Below, piece by piece: positions 11,960 to 23,351 of a DNA stretch of 64,000 bases. Below the pieces are notes generated by a model that was not told the DNA's origin, ran no database searches, and saw only the letters and a list, made by a program, of their open reading frames with translations. The stretch comes from Pyricularia pennisetigena (taxonomy: Eukaryota; Ascomycota; Sordariomycetes; Magnaporthales; Pyriculariaceae): the NCBI RefSeq assembly GCF_004337985.1, contig NW_021940919.1:682001-746000 (forward strand), in the 5' to 3' direction. Position numbers and translations under genes: made by a program. Within the stretch, counting starts at the first letter, position 1, and every line of letters begins with the position of its first letter.

Positions 11960-13660
11960 AAGGAATAAATTATTTTGGACATTACGGAAATAGGGAATAA
12001 AAATATGATTTTAGGAATTCCCTGGTTTAGAAGGAGCAACCCCCGGATAAATTGGATTACAGGCCAAATTTAATGGGAAAAGCACCTAATTATTAAACGA
12101 CCTCCAACACAATAGGGTTTATATAGGAAATATAGGGTACGGAAAAATTGAATAAAACAAATGGCGTATTTATAGAAAGGACGACCAACCCCGGAGCCAA
12201 TATCGGAAAAAAAGCGACTATTTACAGGTTAAAACCGATCCAATTATATAATATAAACCACGAAGGAATAGACCAAAAACGGCAAAATCCCAAAAAAATA
12301 CCAAAATTATACACAATTATTTAACCAAAAATTCGAAACAGGATTACCCGAGCATAGTCCGTTCGACCACGAAATACCATTAAAAAAAGGAACCCAACCA
12401 AAATTCCATAAAATATACGGTTTAAATCCGACACAAATGGAAGTTTTAAACGAATATTTCGCGGAAAACCTTAAAAAAGGTTATATTAAACCATCGATAT
12501 TACCAGTAGGATACCCAATCTTTTTCGTACCAAAAAAGAACGGAAAATTACGATTATGCGTGGATTACCGACAATTAAACGATATTATAATAAAAAATTG
12601 CTACCCGTTCCCACTAATAGGAGAATTTCGAAACATGTTTTACCAAATATAATGGTTTACGATATTAGATTTTAAAAAAACATACAATTTAATCCGTATA
12701 AAAGAAGGCGAGGAATGGAAAACAGCATTTCGCACCAAACGAGGATATTACAAATACCTGGTAATACCTTTCGGTTTTACTAACGCCCCCGCAACTTTTT
12801 AAACCATAATTAACCACGTTTTTAGGGAATGTTTAAATATTTTTGTCGTTATTTACCTGGACGATATCTTTGTTTTTTCCAAAACGTTGGAAGAATATAA
12901 AAAATACGTCCACACAGTTTTATAAAAGCTACAAAACGTTAAATTTTTAATTAAACCCGAAAAATGCATTTTTCACAATAAGCAAATTAATTTCCTAGGA
13001 TATATTATCGCTTTTGGAGAAATTAGAATGGAAAAATTAAAAATTTAAACAGTAAAGGAATGGCCCCAATTACAAAATGTAAAAAACGTTCGGGTATTTT
13101 TTGGATTCGTGAATTTTTACAAAAAATTTATTAAAAGTTACGGCGCGATCGCCACCCCATTGATTAATATAATTAAAAAAGATTTAAAGTTCCAATGGAC
13201 GGAATAAATACAACAAGTTTTCGAACAATTACAAGAGGCAATAGCACAAAAACCGATTTTTAAAATATTAAACTTAACGAGATTTTTCGAAATCGAAACC
13301 GACGCATCCGATTACGCAATCGGAGGATAATTTAACCAACGAAACGAAAAAAGACGCTTGCACCTTTGCGCCTTTTTTTTACAAAAGTTACATAAACCAA
13401 AATTTAATTACCAAATCCACGATAAAAAATTTATAACTATTATCCGAGCATTTGAAAAATGGAAACCACAATTATCCGGAATTAAATACGAAATGTTAAT
13501 TTATACGGATTATAAAAATTTAACCCATTTTACCACCAGTAAAATGTTAAACAAACGACAAATTAAATGGGCAAAATTTTTATTAAAATTTTATTTTAAA
13601 ATTATTTACCGAAAAGGAATAGAAAATAGCAGGGCCGACGCCTTTAGCAAAAAACCAAAC
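11960..13660 (+). pseudogene. gypsy-1 protease end, reverse transcriptase and RNase H
   Basis: The end of the protease is seen near 11,970-12,090 (MILGIPWFRRSNP). Reverse transcriptase follows: PVGYPIFFVPKKNGKLRLCV at about 12,500, [11 protein letters not shown] at about 12,770, and the catalytic box as VVIYLDDIFVF at about 12,850, with both Asp intact. RNase H begins near 13,290 with ETDASDYAIGG and continues to about 13,660 (FKIIYRKG, then ADAFSKK). In-frame stops at about 12,650, 12,800, 12,925 and 13,205 all replace a Gln-type position, matching C-to-T changes of CAA or CAG. Confidence 0.88.
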
Positions 13661-13759
13661 TATGAAAATATAATACCCGAGGAAACACGGAAGATTTTTA
13701 CGGCAAACGATAACGGAAACCTTTTACCAGTTTACCGAAATCTTATAACGACCAATACG

Positions 13760-15010
13760 GTAATTATATTAGAAAAAATACGGAAAATCCACGAAAGTAA
13801 AGCTTACGGATACCAAGGGATTTCCAAAATATGGAAACGGTTAAAATAGCACTATAATTTCAAAGGAATACGATAAAAAGTACGAAAAATTATTAAAAAC
13901 TGCGAATTTTGCGCAAAAAACAAATCCGCCAAATACAAGCTTTACGGGTTTTTACAGCTTTTACCAGCCCCTAATAAGGCCTGGTAAATTATTATAATGG
14001 ATTTTATCGTTAAGCTACCATTTTCCGAAAAACCATTTATTAAAACTAAATACGATAGCATATTAGTTATAATGGATAAATTTATTAAATACGCTTATTT
14101 CCTACCCTATAAGGAAAATAACAACGCCGAAAAAATCGTTTATACATTTTTACGAATAATTGTCAACAACCACGGATTTCCAGGAAATATTATTACGGAT
14201 AAAAATAAATTTTTTACATTAAAATTCTGGAAATTTCTAATGGAATAGCTAGGAACCGACCACAAATTATTTACAATATTCCACCCACAAATAAATGGAT
14301 AAATAAAACGAGCAAACCAGATATTGGAACAATACCTAAAATATTATATAAACCATAAACAGGATAACTGGGTACGGCTATTACCCATAGCACAATTCGC
14401 ATATAACAGTTTAAAAAATAAAAATACCAAAATAACCCCGTTTTATACCAATTACGGATTTAACCCTACGGTATATGGAAAACCAAAAACCACGATTACG
14501 GCCCCACGAACCGATAAATAAGCAAACGAATTACGAAAACTCCACCAAAAACTCCAATAGGAATTGGAATTTGTACGAAAAAAAATAACCAAATACGCCA
14601 ACTAATATCGGATAAAAGGATTATCCTTCCAAAAGGGAAATAGCGTTTACTTTATTCGACGCAATATTAAAATACAATAACCAAATAGTAAATTTAATTA
14701 CAAAAAGTTTGGACCTTTTAAAATCGACAAAAAAATTAGTAAAACCAATTACAAACTGTTATTACCAGGAATTATAAAAATCCATTTAACGTTCCACGTA
14801 TTATTATTGGAACTAGCACCACCCGGTACCAATATATAAAAAACAATCGAAATCGACGAAAAAAAAATATACGACGTCGAACGAATATTGGACCACAAAC
14901 GTAACCACGGTAAAATAAAATACTTTATTAAATGGGAAAATTACGGATACGAAAAAAATATTTGGGAACTTTTTAACCACCTCCAAAATTGCCAGAAACC
15001 ACTCCGTTAA
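13760..15010 (+). pseudogene. gypsy-1 integrase with C-terminal chromodomain
   Basis: The HHCC zinc region is partly kept (GYQGISKIW with His now Tyr, then CEFCAKNK). The catalytic triad is visible as IIMDFIVKLP (about 14,000), IITDKNKFF (about 14,190) and QILEQYLKYY (about 14,320). The C-terminal part includes a chromodomain at about 14,860-15,000 with VERILDHKRNHGKIKYFIKW and WELFNHLQNC, which would target methylated histone H3. Stops between blocks abolish function. The chromodomain places gypsy-1 among chromoviruses. Confidence 0.88.
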
Positions 15011-15159
15011 TATTATTAGGAATTGGATTTGCGAACAAATTAGCCAAAAAAAAAAGGACGATTTAAAAAAGTATTATTTACCATTCCCAAAAGCTAAAAA
15101 TCGACCAGGATTCGAAACCACACCACCAAACGAATTTATAAAAAAACGATTAACATATA

Positions 15160-15560
15160 CTAACAAACCGAAATATACGGATAAAGCAATTTACCGACCG
15201 AATATTGCGCAAAAACATTTATTTCATCCAGCAAAAAAGGATTTAAAGGATTTATTAGGAAAAACGAATCCCAAACGAAATTGGAATCCGGAAAAAACGA
15301 TTCCAAAGATATTTTAGGAAAAATTTCGGCTAATCGCCGCCGTTCCTCCTGCTCCGCCTCCTCGCGTTCCACCCGATCCAACTCTTCCAGGCTATCGATA
15401 CCGCGACGAACCGCTTTTATCATTTTTTTAAACCATATTTTTTTTTGTTTACGCAATCGAAGAATTTTTTCCTCCGCCGCCTCCAATTTAAATTTAAACT
15501 TTAAATATTGGGCCGCGATTTTATGCAATTGTTTTCGGGAAATATTTATAATATTGTATC
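15160..15560 (-). other. Antisense open frame with coiled coil, 3' region of gypsy-1
   Basis: On the strand opposite to gypsy-1 pol, a frame of more than 120 codons encodes a highly charged helix: KFKLEAAEEKILRLRKQKK followed by RRGIDSLEELDRVEREEAEQ. Heptad-like Leu/Ile spacing and alternating Glu/Arg/Lys suggest a coiled coil. It lies between the chromodomain and the 3' LTR. It has survived RIP without a stop, but the frame opens without a clear upstream start. It could be a fragment of an unrelated gene carried by the element or an antisense gene. Function unknown. Confidence 0.45.
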
Positions 15561-15804
15561 GCGAGCGACCCAGGCGAATATATTCGATACAACGAAAGGA
15601 ATCCCGAAGCGATATAGCGCATTTCGCGATCCCTTACGATTCGCAAGCAAAATAAAAAGGTATTTCGACCGCCGAAAAAAAAAGTATAAAAAGCAAATCG
15701 TTACGACGAGCGGTGGACGTGCGATTACGGGTTTTAACTACGCGATTGGATATGGCGTAAAAAAGTTAGCAAAGAAGGAATATGGAAACAAAAATAAGGA
15801 TTAG
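15508..15804 (+). other. Sense open frame near 3' end of gypsy-1, unknown
   Basis: A 98-codon frame with protein-like composition, including KRYSAFRDPLRFASKIKRYF and TTSGGRAITGFNYAIGYG, rich in basic and aromatic residues. It ends about 35 bp before the polypurine tract. It overlaps the antisense coiled-coil frame by about 20-50 bp. I do not recognise a family. It may be chance openness, or the remnant of a post-pol gene of the element. Confidence 0.3.
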
Positions 15805-15842
15805 GAAAATATAAATTATTTAAAGGCTAAAGGGATTTGGCC

Positions 15843-15860
15843 AAAAAAGGGGAGATTTAA
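15843..15860 (+). other. Polypurine tract of gypsy-1
   Basis: A purine-rich AAAAAAGGGGAGA run lies immediately before the 3' LTR, the usual primer site for plus-strand DNA synthesis in LTR retrotransposons. Confidence 0.75.
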
Positions 15861-16312
15861 TATTACGACCAAACAAAATAGGTTGGTACCAATAAGGCCA
15901 GGCGGGGTTACCCCCCTTTTAACGATATTCGACCAAAGGAAATACCGACCGACAGGAAATAGAATAATATAAAAGATTACGTAACCCCACGTGATCGTTA
16001 AGAAAACGATATAATTGATATGTTATATATTAATTATAGCAAAACAAGTAATATGCGGGTTATGGGATATATTAAGCATATTACACCCAGGACAACGGAT
16101 TATATAAAATACGTTTATTATTATATAAATAAATTCGATTTTAGGATTGCTTAGCAGCAATTAAACTTTAGTTAACCTTAATATTTACTTGAGAACGATT
16201 ATAATTTCACCCCAGTTATTAAGAACCCCAGTTACCCAGTCAAGACGCTCAGTTGCTTTAACCCACTGTACTTTACCCTAAGAACAGGTTACCCGATACC
16301 TTGATCGTAACA
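15861..16312 (+). repeat. 3' LTR of gypsy-1 (452 bp)
   Basis: Same length and sequence layout as 9092-9543. It starts TATTACGACC (TG to TA) and ends GATCGTAACA. It is followed by the GTTTG target duplication. Confidence 0.9.
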
Positions 16313-16335
16313 GTTTGGATAAACCAATACCGGTA

Positions 16336-16895
16336 ATGGAAATGGCCGGTTTCCCCACCGTAATGGTTAATTACTTTTATCGTATAATAATAACGGTCGT
16401 TTGTTTGTAAATCGTATCGATTAAATACCGATTAAATGGTATCGTTAATTTATATTCGCAACGTTTTCGTCGCGCTGTCGGTACCGCGGAATTCCAAAAT
16501 AATTTAAATAACGACGAATATACCGCCCCGGAAAATGTATTTATTTTTTACGTTTTTTATATAAAAGCGTCCAAAATTAACGGGGTTTGGGAGTATGGCC
16601 CTGCCCCCGACGGTATTAATTACCAATAATATCGAGATATTAAAAAATCGCATTATTATTATAACAGGACCGCCTACGTTTTTAATTTTATCCTCCGCCG
16701 CCGTTTACGAAAACTAAAAACTACGAATTATAATAATCGTTATATCGTCCAACCTTTAATTAAAAACACCGTCGTGGATAGCAAAAAGTTTTTGGCAAAA
16801 ATACCGTGTTATTTCGGAATTTTTTTACCGCGTATATTAATTGGGTTCGCGTTTATTAGCACGTATAAAATAAAATGGTTAATTCCGGGACCGTA
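16336..16895 (+). pseudogene. Unknown antisense gene in the 3' region of gypsy-2
   Basis: Read on the plus strand, opposite to gypsy-2 pol, a single frame runs about 187 codons from an ATG at 16336 to a TAA at 16893. It has only two internal stops (TAA at 16408, and another after the segment GPAPDGINYQ), both simple C-to-T changes of CAA. Visible blocks include RRAVGTAEFQNNLNNDEYTA, KINGVWEYGPAPDGINYQ and FILRRRLRKLKTT. Such openness in strongly AT-shifted DNA suggests past coding. No family recognised. It lies just past the gypsy-1 insertion point, between pol and the 3' LTR of gypsy-2. Confidence 0.45.
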
Positions 16896-17049
16896 ACGAC
16901 TTTTACCAAAACCATTGTTTTTGCTATTATATCCAATACCCCTTTTCGCAGCGGCGGTAATCGTAACCGTTAATTGGTATAAATTTTCGCACGCGGTTTT
17001 ATTTACCTGGAAATGCGTTTAATTCCTTTAATATATAATTATTTCGATA

Positions 17050-17631
17050 ACGTTAGTAATTTTTAAAATCTCTTTTTAGGAACGTAATATGTCGCGTTAT
17101 AAAACCTGCAAAAAGCGCGCCGAAATAATAATATTTTCGCTATTTTAACTACCGTCCTAACCTTTTCCCCCGCCGTTCCTGTGCGCCAATTTCGCCCCGC
17201 GTATTCCCCACGCCTTTTCGCCTTTATTATTACCACGCCCCGTCGACGTTTCGAAATTTCTTTTTCGCGTTACCCCGTCGTATTTCGTTTTATTCGTACC
17301 CCGATTCGGTATATATCTGGTTTTTCGCGTCCCTATACCCCTATTTCGTTGCGCTTTCGTACCTTTGGTCGTAATATGGGTAAAAACCCGTTTTTTTGGA
17401 AAATCCCGTCGTAAACTTTTTTTAATCGAGGGTCTTACCCGACGTCGTACCGCCCTATTACGGGAAATTAACCAATTCGTTAAATAATAGGAATTCCCGG
17501 TTTTTAAAAATGACGCGGAAAATAATAAAATAAAAAAGGAGGACGTTAAAACAAGGGAAAAAAATAAAAAAAAGGAAAATTTGGATAGCGAATTGGAAAC
17601 GTATAATTCGGTTTTTAATTAATATTTTATC
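17050..17631 (+). pseudogene. Second plus-strand open region in gypsy-2, basic/acidic tail
   Basis: Plus-strand frame with blocks VKTRFFGKSRRKLFLIEGL, RRRTALLREINQFVK, then two adjacent stops (TAA TAG, readable as former CAA CAG). The frame then continues for about 45 codons of charged sequence with KKEDVKTREKNKKKENLDS and ends at a TAA near 17629. It may be the C-terminal part of the gene started at 16336, or a separate frame. It is antisense to gypsy-2 pol. Function unknown. Confidence 0.35.
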
Positions 17632-17959
17632 GCCGCGTAAAATTATTATTTCGTTTTATATATATTAATTTAATTTAAAAATTGGGTGGGTGGGATGCGG
17701 TTACGTTGCCCCAAAAATGGGCGCGGGTTATATAATCGTCGGTTTATTTTTATTGCATTTCGCCCCGGTAAAAGGTTTAATTTTGCGTATTTTTTTTACC
17801 GTACGTTTAATTAAATTAATATTTATTTTGGGTTTACCGCGTCGTTTTTTTTTCCGGGGAATCGTCGATTTTTTAATTAATTATAGCAAGTTTTTGGTCC
17901 GGTTAGATATTTAATTGTTAACGTCGTTTCGATATTGGGTTATTATTTGTTTAGACCGG

Positions 17960-20930
17960 CTTTTATTTTGCTTCGAATTCGTTTAATACCCGTATATTTT
18001 CCATTGTTATTAAATTTTTTTACGTGGGTTTATCGTATTTTTTTTATTTTACCAAAATTTTACGTTTGCGTTTTTTCCCCACTGCGTTTTTCGCGGCCAA
18101 GATTTTTTTTATTATTTATTTTTCCGCGGTTTCGTTATTTAAATCGGATAAAATTCATAGCGGGCCGGGTTTAATATCGGTACGAATTTGGGACGGTAAT
18201 GGGTCGTCCGCGGTTTTTTCGATTAATTCCAGGTAAAAAATGGGGTAAATTTTTTTCGGGACGTTTAACGTAATTATTAATAATATAAAAATCGCTACGA
18301 CCGTATATTTATTCGCCACGAAATTAAGTTTTTTATTCGGGCGATTAATTTTAACGTTCCGTAGGTTAAAAAAAATTTTATCCCCTATTTTAAAACGGTC
18401 CGCCGGTTTCCGTATTTTATTCGCGTTTTTTTTGGCGTTATTATATATAAATTATAACGGCGTGGGCCACGTTTATACCGTTTTTAAAATATTATAAAAA
18501 CAAATTCGCGCGATTTTTGGGCGTGGAACCCGGTTATCCGTTTACCTGTATTACCGGGACCGCGTTTACCTCGTATTTTAATAATAATTTATTAAAATTA
18601 ATTCCCGTGGTTAACGAATTCCTATTATTTAACGTTAATTAAACGGCCGGTAAATATCCGAACCAATTTATTTGGTTAAATACCATAAAAACCTTTGAAT
18701 AATATTATATTTTTTAATTAATCCGTTCCGTACCCCCGTCCGTTTTTAAATGGTAAAACGTCGATAATAATTGTAAAATTCCTATTTATCGGTACAATTC
18801 CGACTAAAAATCCCCTATTTAATCCGACCCCCGGTCCGATATAATCGCGTTAAAAAAGCTTTTAAACCGTTATTAAGTGGAAACGAATTTCGCGGCGCAA
18901 ATTTCGGTTTTTTATCGAATTTATCGTTTTTAATTGGATATATTTGGAAAATTTATTAATTATAACCAGCATATAACGCGGTGCGTCCGTATTATTACCT
19001 GGAAAATCCGTTATAAAATCGATAAAAATTTGTTTCCAAAATTTATCCGGTATTGGTAAAAATTGTAACAGTTTTTATTTGCGTCGTTTCGATGGTTTTA
19101 TCCTGCGGTATATATTACAATTGCGTACGAATTGTCGGATATATTCGGTTATCCCGTCCTAATAGTAATTTCGAACCAGGATTGTAAATATATTATCTTT
19201 ACCACAATGGCCAATTATTAGGGATTCGTGGGTTCGTTGCAAAATTACCGTAATTAAGGGTTCCCAATTGGGTAATTAAAAACGGTTTTTACATAATAAC
19301 GTACCGGAAACGTTTATTAAATAATCCGTTATTTATGCTATCGTTTCGGTTTCGGGTAAAAATCGTTTTATATTTTGTTAAACCGCGTTACGTTTATAGG
19401 CGTATACCGGGTTTTTTACCATTATTTTGTTCCAAAATTCTGCTATATAAAATTATTGGAGAATAAATATTTGTTCCGGGACCGCCGGTAATATATTTTA
19501 TCGTAATATTTAAAAAATGCCGATTGTGGTTTTATTGGGTATTCAGCGTAATATTATCGTTTTCCTTTTTTCGCTGGTTTCGTTCTATTCCCGTTTCGAT
19601 AACGCGTCGGGGATTATCGCGTGTTTTCCTAATCGGTATTTTAAAACGTAATTAAATTTAAATAGGATTTCGGCCCACCGCATTTGCCGTTCCGATATTA
19701 CCTTCGGTTTCGTAAAATATTCGAACGTTTTATAATCCGTAAAAATAGTAAAAGGAAAACGGATATTACGTAATTCCGCTTTTTATATTTGTAAATAATG
19801 GACGACCGCGAGCAATTTTTTATTTTGGATGGTATAATTACGTTGGGCCGTCGTTAGTTTAACGGAATGGAATATTACCGGTTTTTATAACCCGTTTTTC
19901 CTTTTTTGTACCAATACCCCCCCGATAATTGCGCCGGAATAATCCGTTTCTATTTTCGTTTCCGTTTCGTCGTTTTATTGGGCCAATATTAACGTTTGTA
20001 AAAATATTTGTTTAAATATTTTAAAAATAACGTCCTCCTCCGGTATTTATTTAAACCGTATTTTTTTTTTAATAAATCGAAATAAAAGGGCCGTTAAACC
20101 CGAATACCCGTTTATAAAATCCCAGTAAAAATTTGCGAATTTTAAAAAACCGCGCAATTTTCGTAATTTCGTCGGGGTTTCCTATTCCCGGATCGCGCGT
20201 AATTTTTCCGGATCGGTTTCCACGTTTATATTAATATATATAATAAACCCCAAATATTTAACGGAAATAATTGCGAACGCGTTTTTATCGAAATCCAAAT
20301 TTAAACCCGCTTTTTTTAATTTTCCCAAAATATGGGTAATTTTCCGCTAATAGTCCGTTTTAGAACCGGACGTATATATTAAAATATCGTCCAAATATAT
20401 TAATATATAATCGTCCAATATATTCCCGAAGACGCCGTTAATATATCGCTGGAACGTGGCCGGGGCGCCCGTTAATTAAAATAAAAATATTAACTATTCC
20501 AATAATCCGAATTTTGTGCGAAAAACTGTAAAGTATTTATCCCTTTCGGCCACGCGTAATTTATGGAAAATTGCGCGTACGTTTATTTTAATAAACCATT
20601 TTATTCCGGATAAAAAACGGAATATTTTTTTAATTAATAGTAAAAAATACCGGTTTTATATTATAATAGCGTTTAATATTTTATAATTAACGTATAAACG
20701 CCATTTTCCAAACGTTTTCCGGATTATTAGGACCGGGGTTGCGGTTAACGACGCGTTTATTCGGATCCATTTTTTATCCATTATATCGATTATTTATCGC
20801 CGTAATTCCAATAATTAATCGCGCGGTATATAATATAACCGGCCCTATAATAACGGCGGGGATTTACCGTCGTTATCTTTTTGGATCCGGATATAATACT
20901 CCAATTCGCTTTTATACGGGGGTAAAACCG
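17960..20930 (-). pseudogene. gypsy-2 pol: reverse transcriptase, RNase H, integrase, chromodomain
   Basis: On the minus strand, reverse transcriptase starts near 20,930 (FENLFNDGKISVLPPYKSEL), with VLIIRKTFGKWR and later [16 protein letters not shown] at about 20,400, keeping both catalytic Asp. RNase H and integrase follow. The integrase C-terminus reads RFKIGDKIFFNLRNVKINRP at about 18,400, and a chromodomain-like tail reads KRKILVK then KKYDKPTWKNL at about 18,050. Numerous stops and Trp or Gln losses mark RIP. It differs in sequence from gypsy-1 and is a separate family. Confidence 0.82.
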
Positions 20931-21559
20931 AAATTTTACCGTCGTTAAATAGGTTTTCGAAATTTTTTAATTTTACGGGTAACGTCGCCGGGGGTTTTGC
21001 GTCGTTTTTATTTACCGCCGTTAAAATTAGGACCCGGGTTATATTTCGTAACGAAATAAAAACGAATTCCATTTATTCGGTCGTATTTTTTTTTGTTTTT
21101 CGGGCCGCGGCCAGGAATATATTACCTATAATTACCGTAAATTTCCCGTTTTTCGGACGTAGGGATAACTGTTGTACGAATAACCTTTTAACGGACTTTA
21201 CTTTTAATTTTTTTTGGTTTAGGTTAAATACCATTTTCCGGTAAATTATCCAAAGGAATTCCAGGAATAAATTTTGCGTTAATTCCGGAATTATATAAAA
21301 AAATATTGGCGCGGATTAACCGTCGATATTTACGTCGCAATTACCCATTTCCCGTATATTAGTTCGTATTCGTCCCGTTACCGTGCCCAACCGGCGGATT
21401 TATGGTAAAAAAACTTTTATTATTCCCAATTTTTCGGTATAATTTTTATTTATAGCAGCGTAATATTCGCGTTTTAAATCCATTTGTATAATAATAAATT
21501 TCGTTAAATTAATTAAAACCGGGATAAAAAATGGTCGCCTATCCATTATAATTTATATT

Positions 21560-22450
21560 TTTTTTAATTGCTTTTTCCGATTTATATTTATTAACGTATT
21601 ATGGGGTGGTCCAGGCCCGTTGCGGCGGTTTTCCCCTGGGTTAAAATTATAACCTAAAATTAATTTTTTCCCTTTTCGGGGTCGTTTAGCGTCGGACGTA
21701 TAACCGGTGCGAATTGGCAATTTTGGGCGTAATAGGAGGCGGACTTGTAATGGAAATAGGCTTTTATTTTACAGCGTCGTTGGAATTTTTAAACGGATAT
21801 TTATATAATTTTATTTTTCTTTTTATTTCCATCCAATCGGCGCCTTTTTCGTTTTTTATTAACGTTGTAACGGTTTCGGTTAACTTTTATCGCTAATACG
21901 CCCGTTATTATTATATTTTTTAAATTTATTTGTGAAAAATTTGGGAAAAGGGCGTTCCGTTTTTGGCCGAAACGCTTATCCAAATCGATGGTTTCCAAAT
22001 TTTGGGCGATATAACGGTATATGGCGATAAATCCGTGGTAAAGGTCGGAAACGATACTTTTTCTTACCGACGTTTCCTTTATCCGGTTAACGACCCGGAA
22101 ACGCAAATAATTGGCCCGTATTTCGTTTAGTTATTCGAGGCCCCCGGCCGCAATAAAAAGGCGTTCGAATTTGGTAAAAAAAATGTGCGAACGATTCGCC
22201 GTATCGTATTTGGAATATTTTTAATTTGGCGAAAATTTAAACCTGTTTATAAAAATCGTCGTACGTACGTCCCAAATATTCGAGAAAATCCTTGTAATTA
22301 TAACCCTTTCCCGTACCCTTTACTTCGTAAAAGGAACGGACGATATTTTATATTATAATAATAAAATTAAATTATATATATTCGAATTGGTCGCGCTGGT
22401 TCCCGATAAATTTTGCGTCGCGTATTAATTTGTACGAAATAATTTATTTC
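21560..22450 (-). pseudogene. gypsy-2 gag with decayed zinc knuckle
   Basis: Minus-strand frame includes FLEYLGRTYDDFYKQV and FQIRYGESFAHF, typical of a gypsy capsid (length of linker, F-x2-R-x-G-x2-F-A-x-F). A 101-codon open piece lies at 21801-22106. A CX2CX4HX4C knuckle can be traced near 21700-21745 as YFHYKSASYYAQNC, where two Cys and the His have become Tyr (TGC to TAC, CAC to TAC). Confidence 0.7.
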
Positions 22451-22584
22451 CAAATTGTAAATGTAACCGGTGCGCCGTTGTATAATAAGGGATTACGTAA
22501 AGGTTTTTTTTGGGACGTTGTTTTTGCGCGATCGCGCCTGCGTTTAAAAAATATAATTGCATTTAAACGATGCGTTCCTCCAAT

Positions 22585-23243
22585 TGTGAACATGGCTAGC
22601 GCAGGGCTCATTATATTAGCTACCCTGCATTATCTTATAACGGCTAGCACGGGCTAGTTTTATTAGTCACCCTGCATCGAATAAATAAATAAATAACAAA
22701 TAAAACGTATACGCGTTCATACACACAAAGCTTTATATATTACGTCTTTGTTTATAGTTTCAACAACAAAACAAATACGTCATATTTAATCTAGCTTAAT
22801 GGTATAATGCACGTACCATAATCTATATCATATATACGTTGAAGTGCGTGGGTTCGAATCCCGTTGTGGTCGCAGATTTTCTGTGCATGCACAAGCACAA
22901 TAGGCCGTTAGGTTTAATGGGCCGTTAGGCTCAATAGGTCGGCAGGTCAGTCACATGAATAAGGCCAAATCATGTGACGTAACCCCGCATTCCGGACATC
23001 CGGATCGAAGATCTGCACCTACGGATTCGAACACATAATTCACAACTTAGCCTTAGATTCATCACCTTCATAACCTTCATCGATTCAACGATTCAACGAA
23101 TCGATTGTGTAACAACAATATATTATCTCTATTACCCGCTAGCAGACGGTTATCTGCCATTTCAACGTTCCATCAGCCTTATACGTGATCCACTTTTCCC
23201 CGCGTTCAAGATTAAGCTTATTCTATCTCGTAACCTCCTCACA
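22585..23243. mobile_element. 659-bp LTR-like element with tRNA-like Pol III promoter, copy 1
   Basis: The element begins TGTGAACATGGC and ends CCTCCTCACA (TG...CA, short TGTGA inverted termini), flanked by a perfect 5-bp duplication CCAAT (22580-22584 and 23244-23248). A second copy of the same 659-bp length lies inverted at 32851-33509 with its own 5-bp duplication. There is no reading frame. Inside is a tRNA-like segment with A and B boxes (22785-22880). It sits in the leader of gypsy-2 and is clearly less RIP-affected than its host. The termini and 5-bp duplication fit a solo LTR or a very small LTR element. Confidence 0.75.
22785..22880 (+). promoter_or_regulatory. tRNA-like Pol III promoter (A box, B box, T-run)
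   Basis: A-box-like TAGCTTAATGG (22792-22802; TAGCTTAGTGG in copy 2, a perfect match to TRGCNNAGYGG), B box GGTTCGAATCC (22851-22861), and a TTTT run just past GGTCGCAG, suited to Pol III termination. The 3' acceptor-like GTGGTCGCA has no pairing partner upstream, so this is not a normal tRNA gene. The box spacing is longer than in an intronless tRNA. Confidence 0.6.
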
Positions 23244-23351
23244 CCAATATCGCGATATTCGCGACCAGGTTTTGGTAAAAATCGTAAATTTCCTTTCCCG
23301 GGCCTGGTTTTGGGTTGGCCATTATCGTGTTTAAATTTAAACGTTAGTAAA

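Larger units (their letters stand above)
9092..16312 (+). mobile_element. gypsy-1, full-length Ty3/gypsy chromovirus (7221 bp), RIP-decayed
   Basis: Two LTRs of exactly 452 bp (9092-9543 and 15861-16312) are flanked by a perfect 5-bp duplication GTTTG (9087-9091 and 16313-16317). Inside, in order, are gag with a zinc knuckle, protease region, reverse transcriptase, RNase H, integrase and a chromodomain, then about 850 bp with other open frames and a polypurine tract. Stops fall at positions where Gln or Trp is expected. The element sits inside gypsy-2, so it is younger than that insertion. Confidence 0.93.

Noticed and set aside
22785..22880. A functional tRNA gene
   Set aside because: A and B boxes are good, but the acceptor stem does not pair and the box spacing is unusual. 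It is repeated inside a mobile element, so I call it tRNA-like only.
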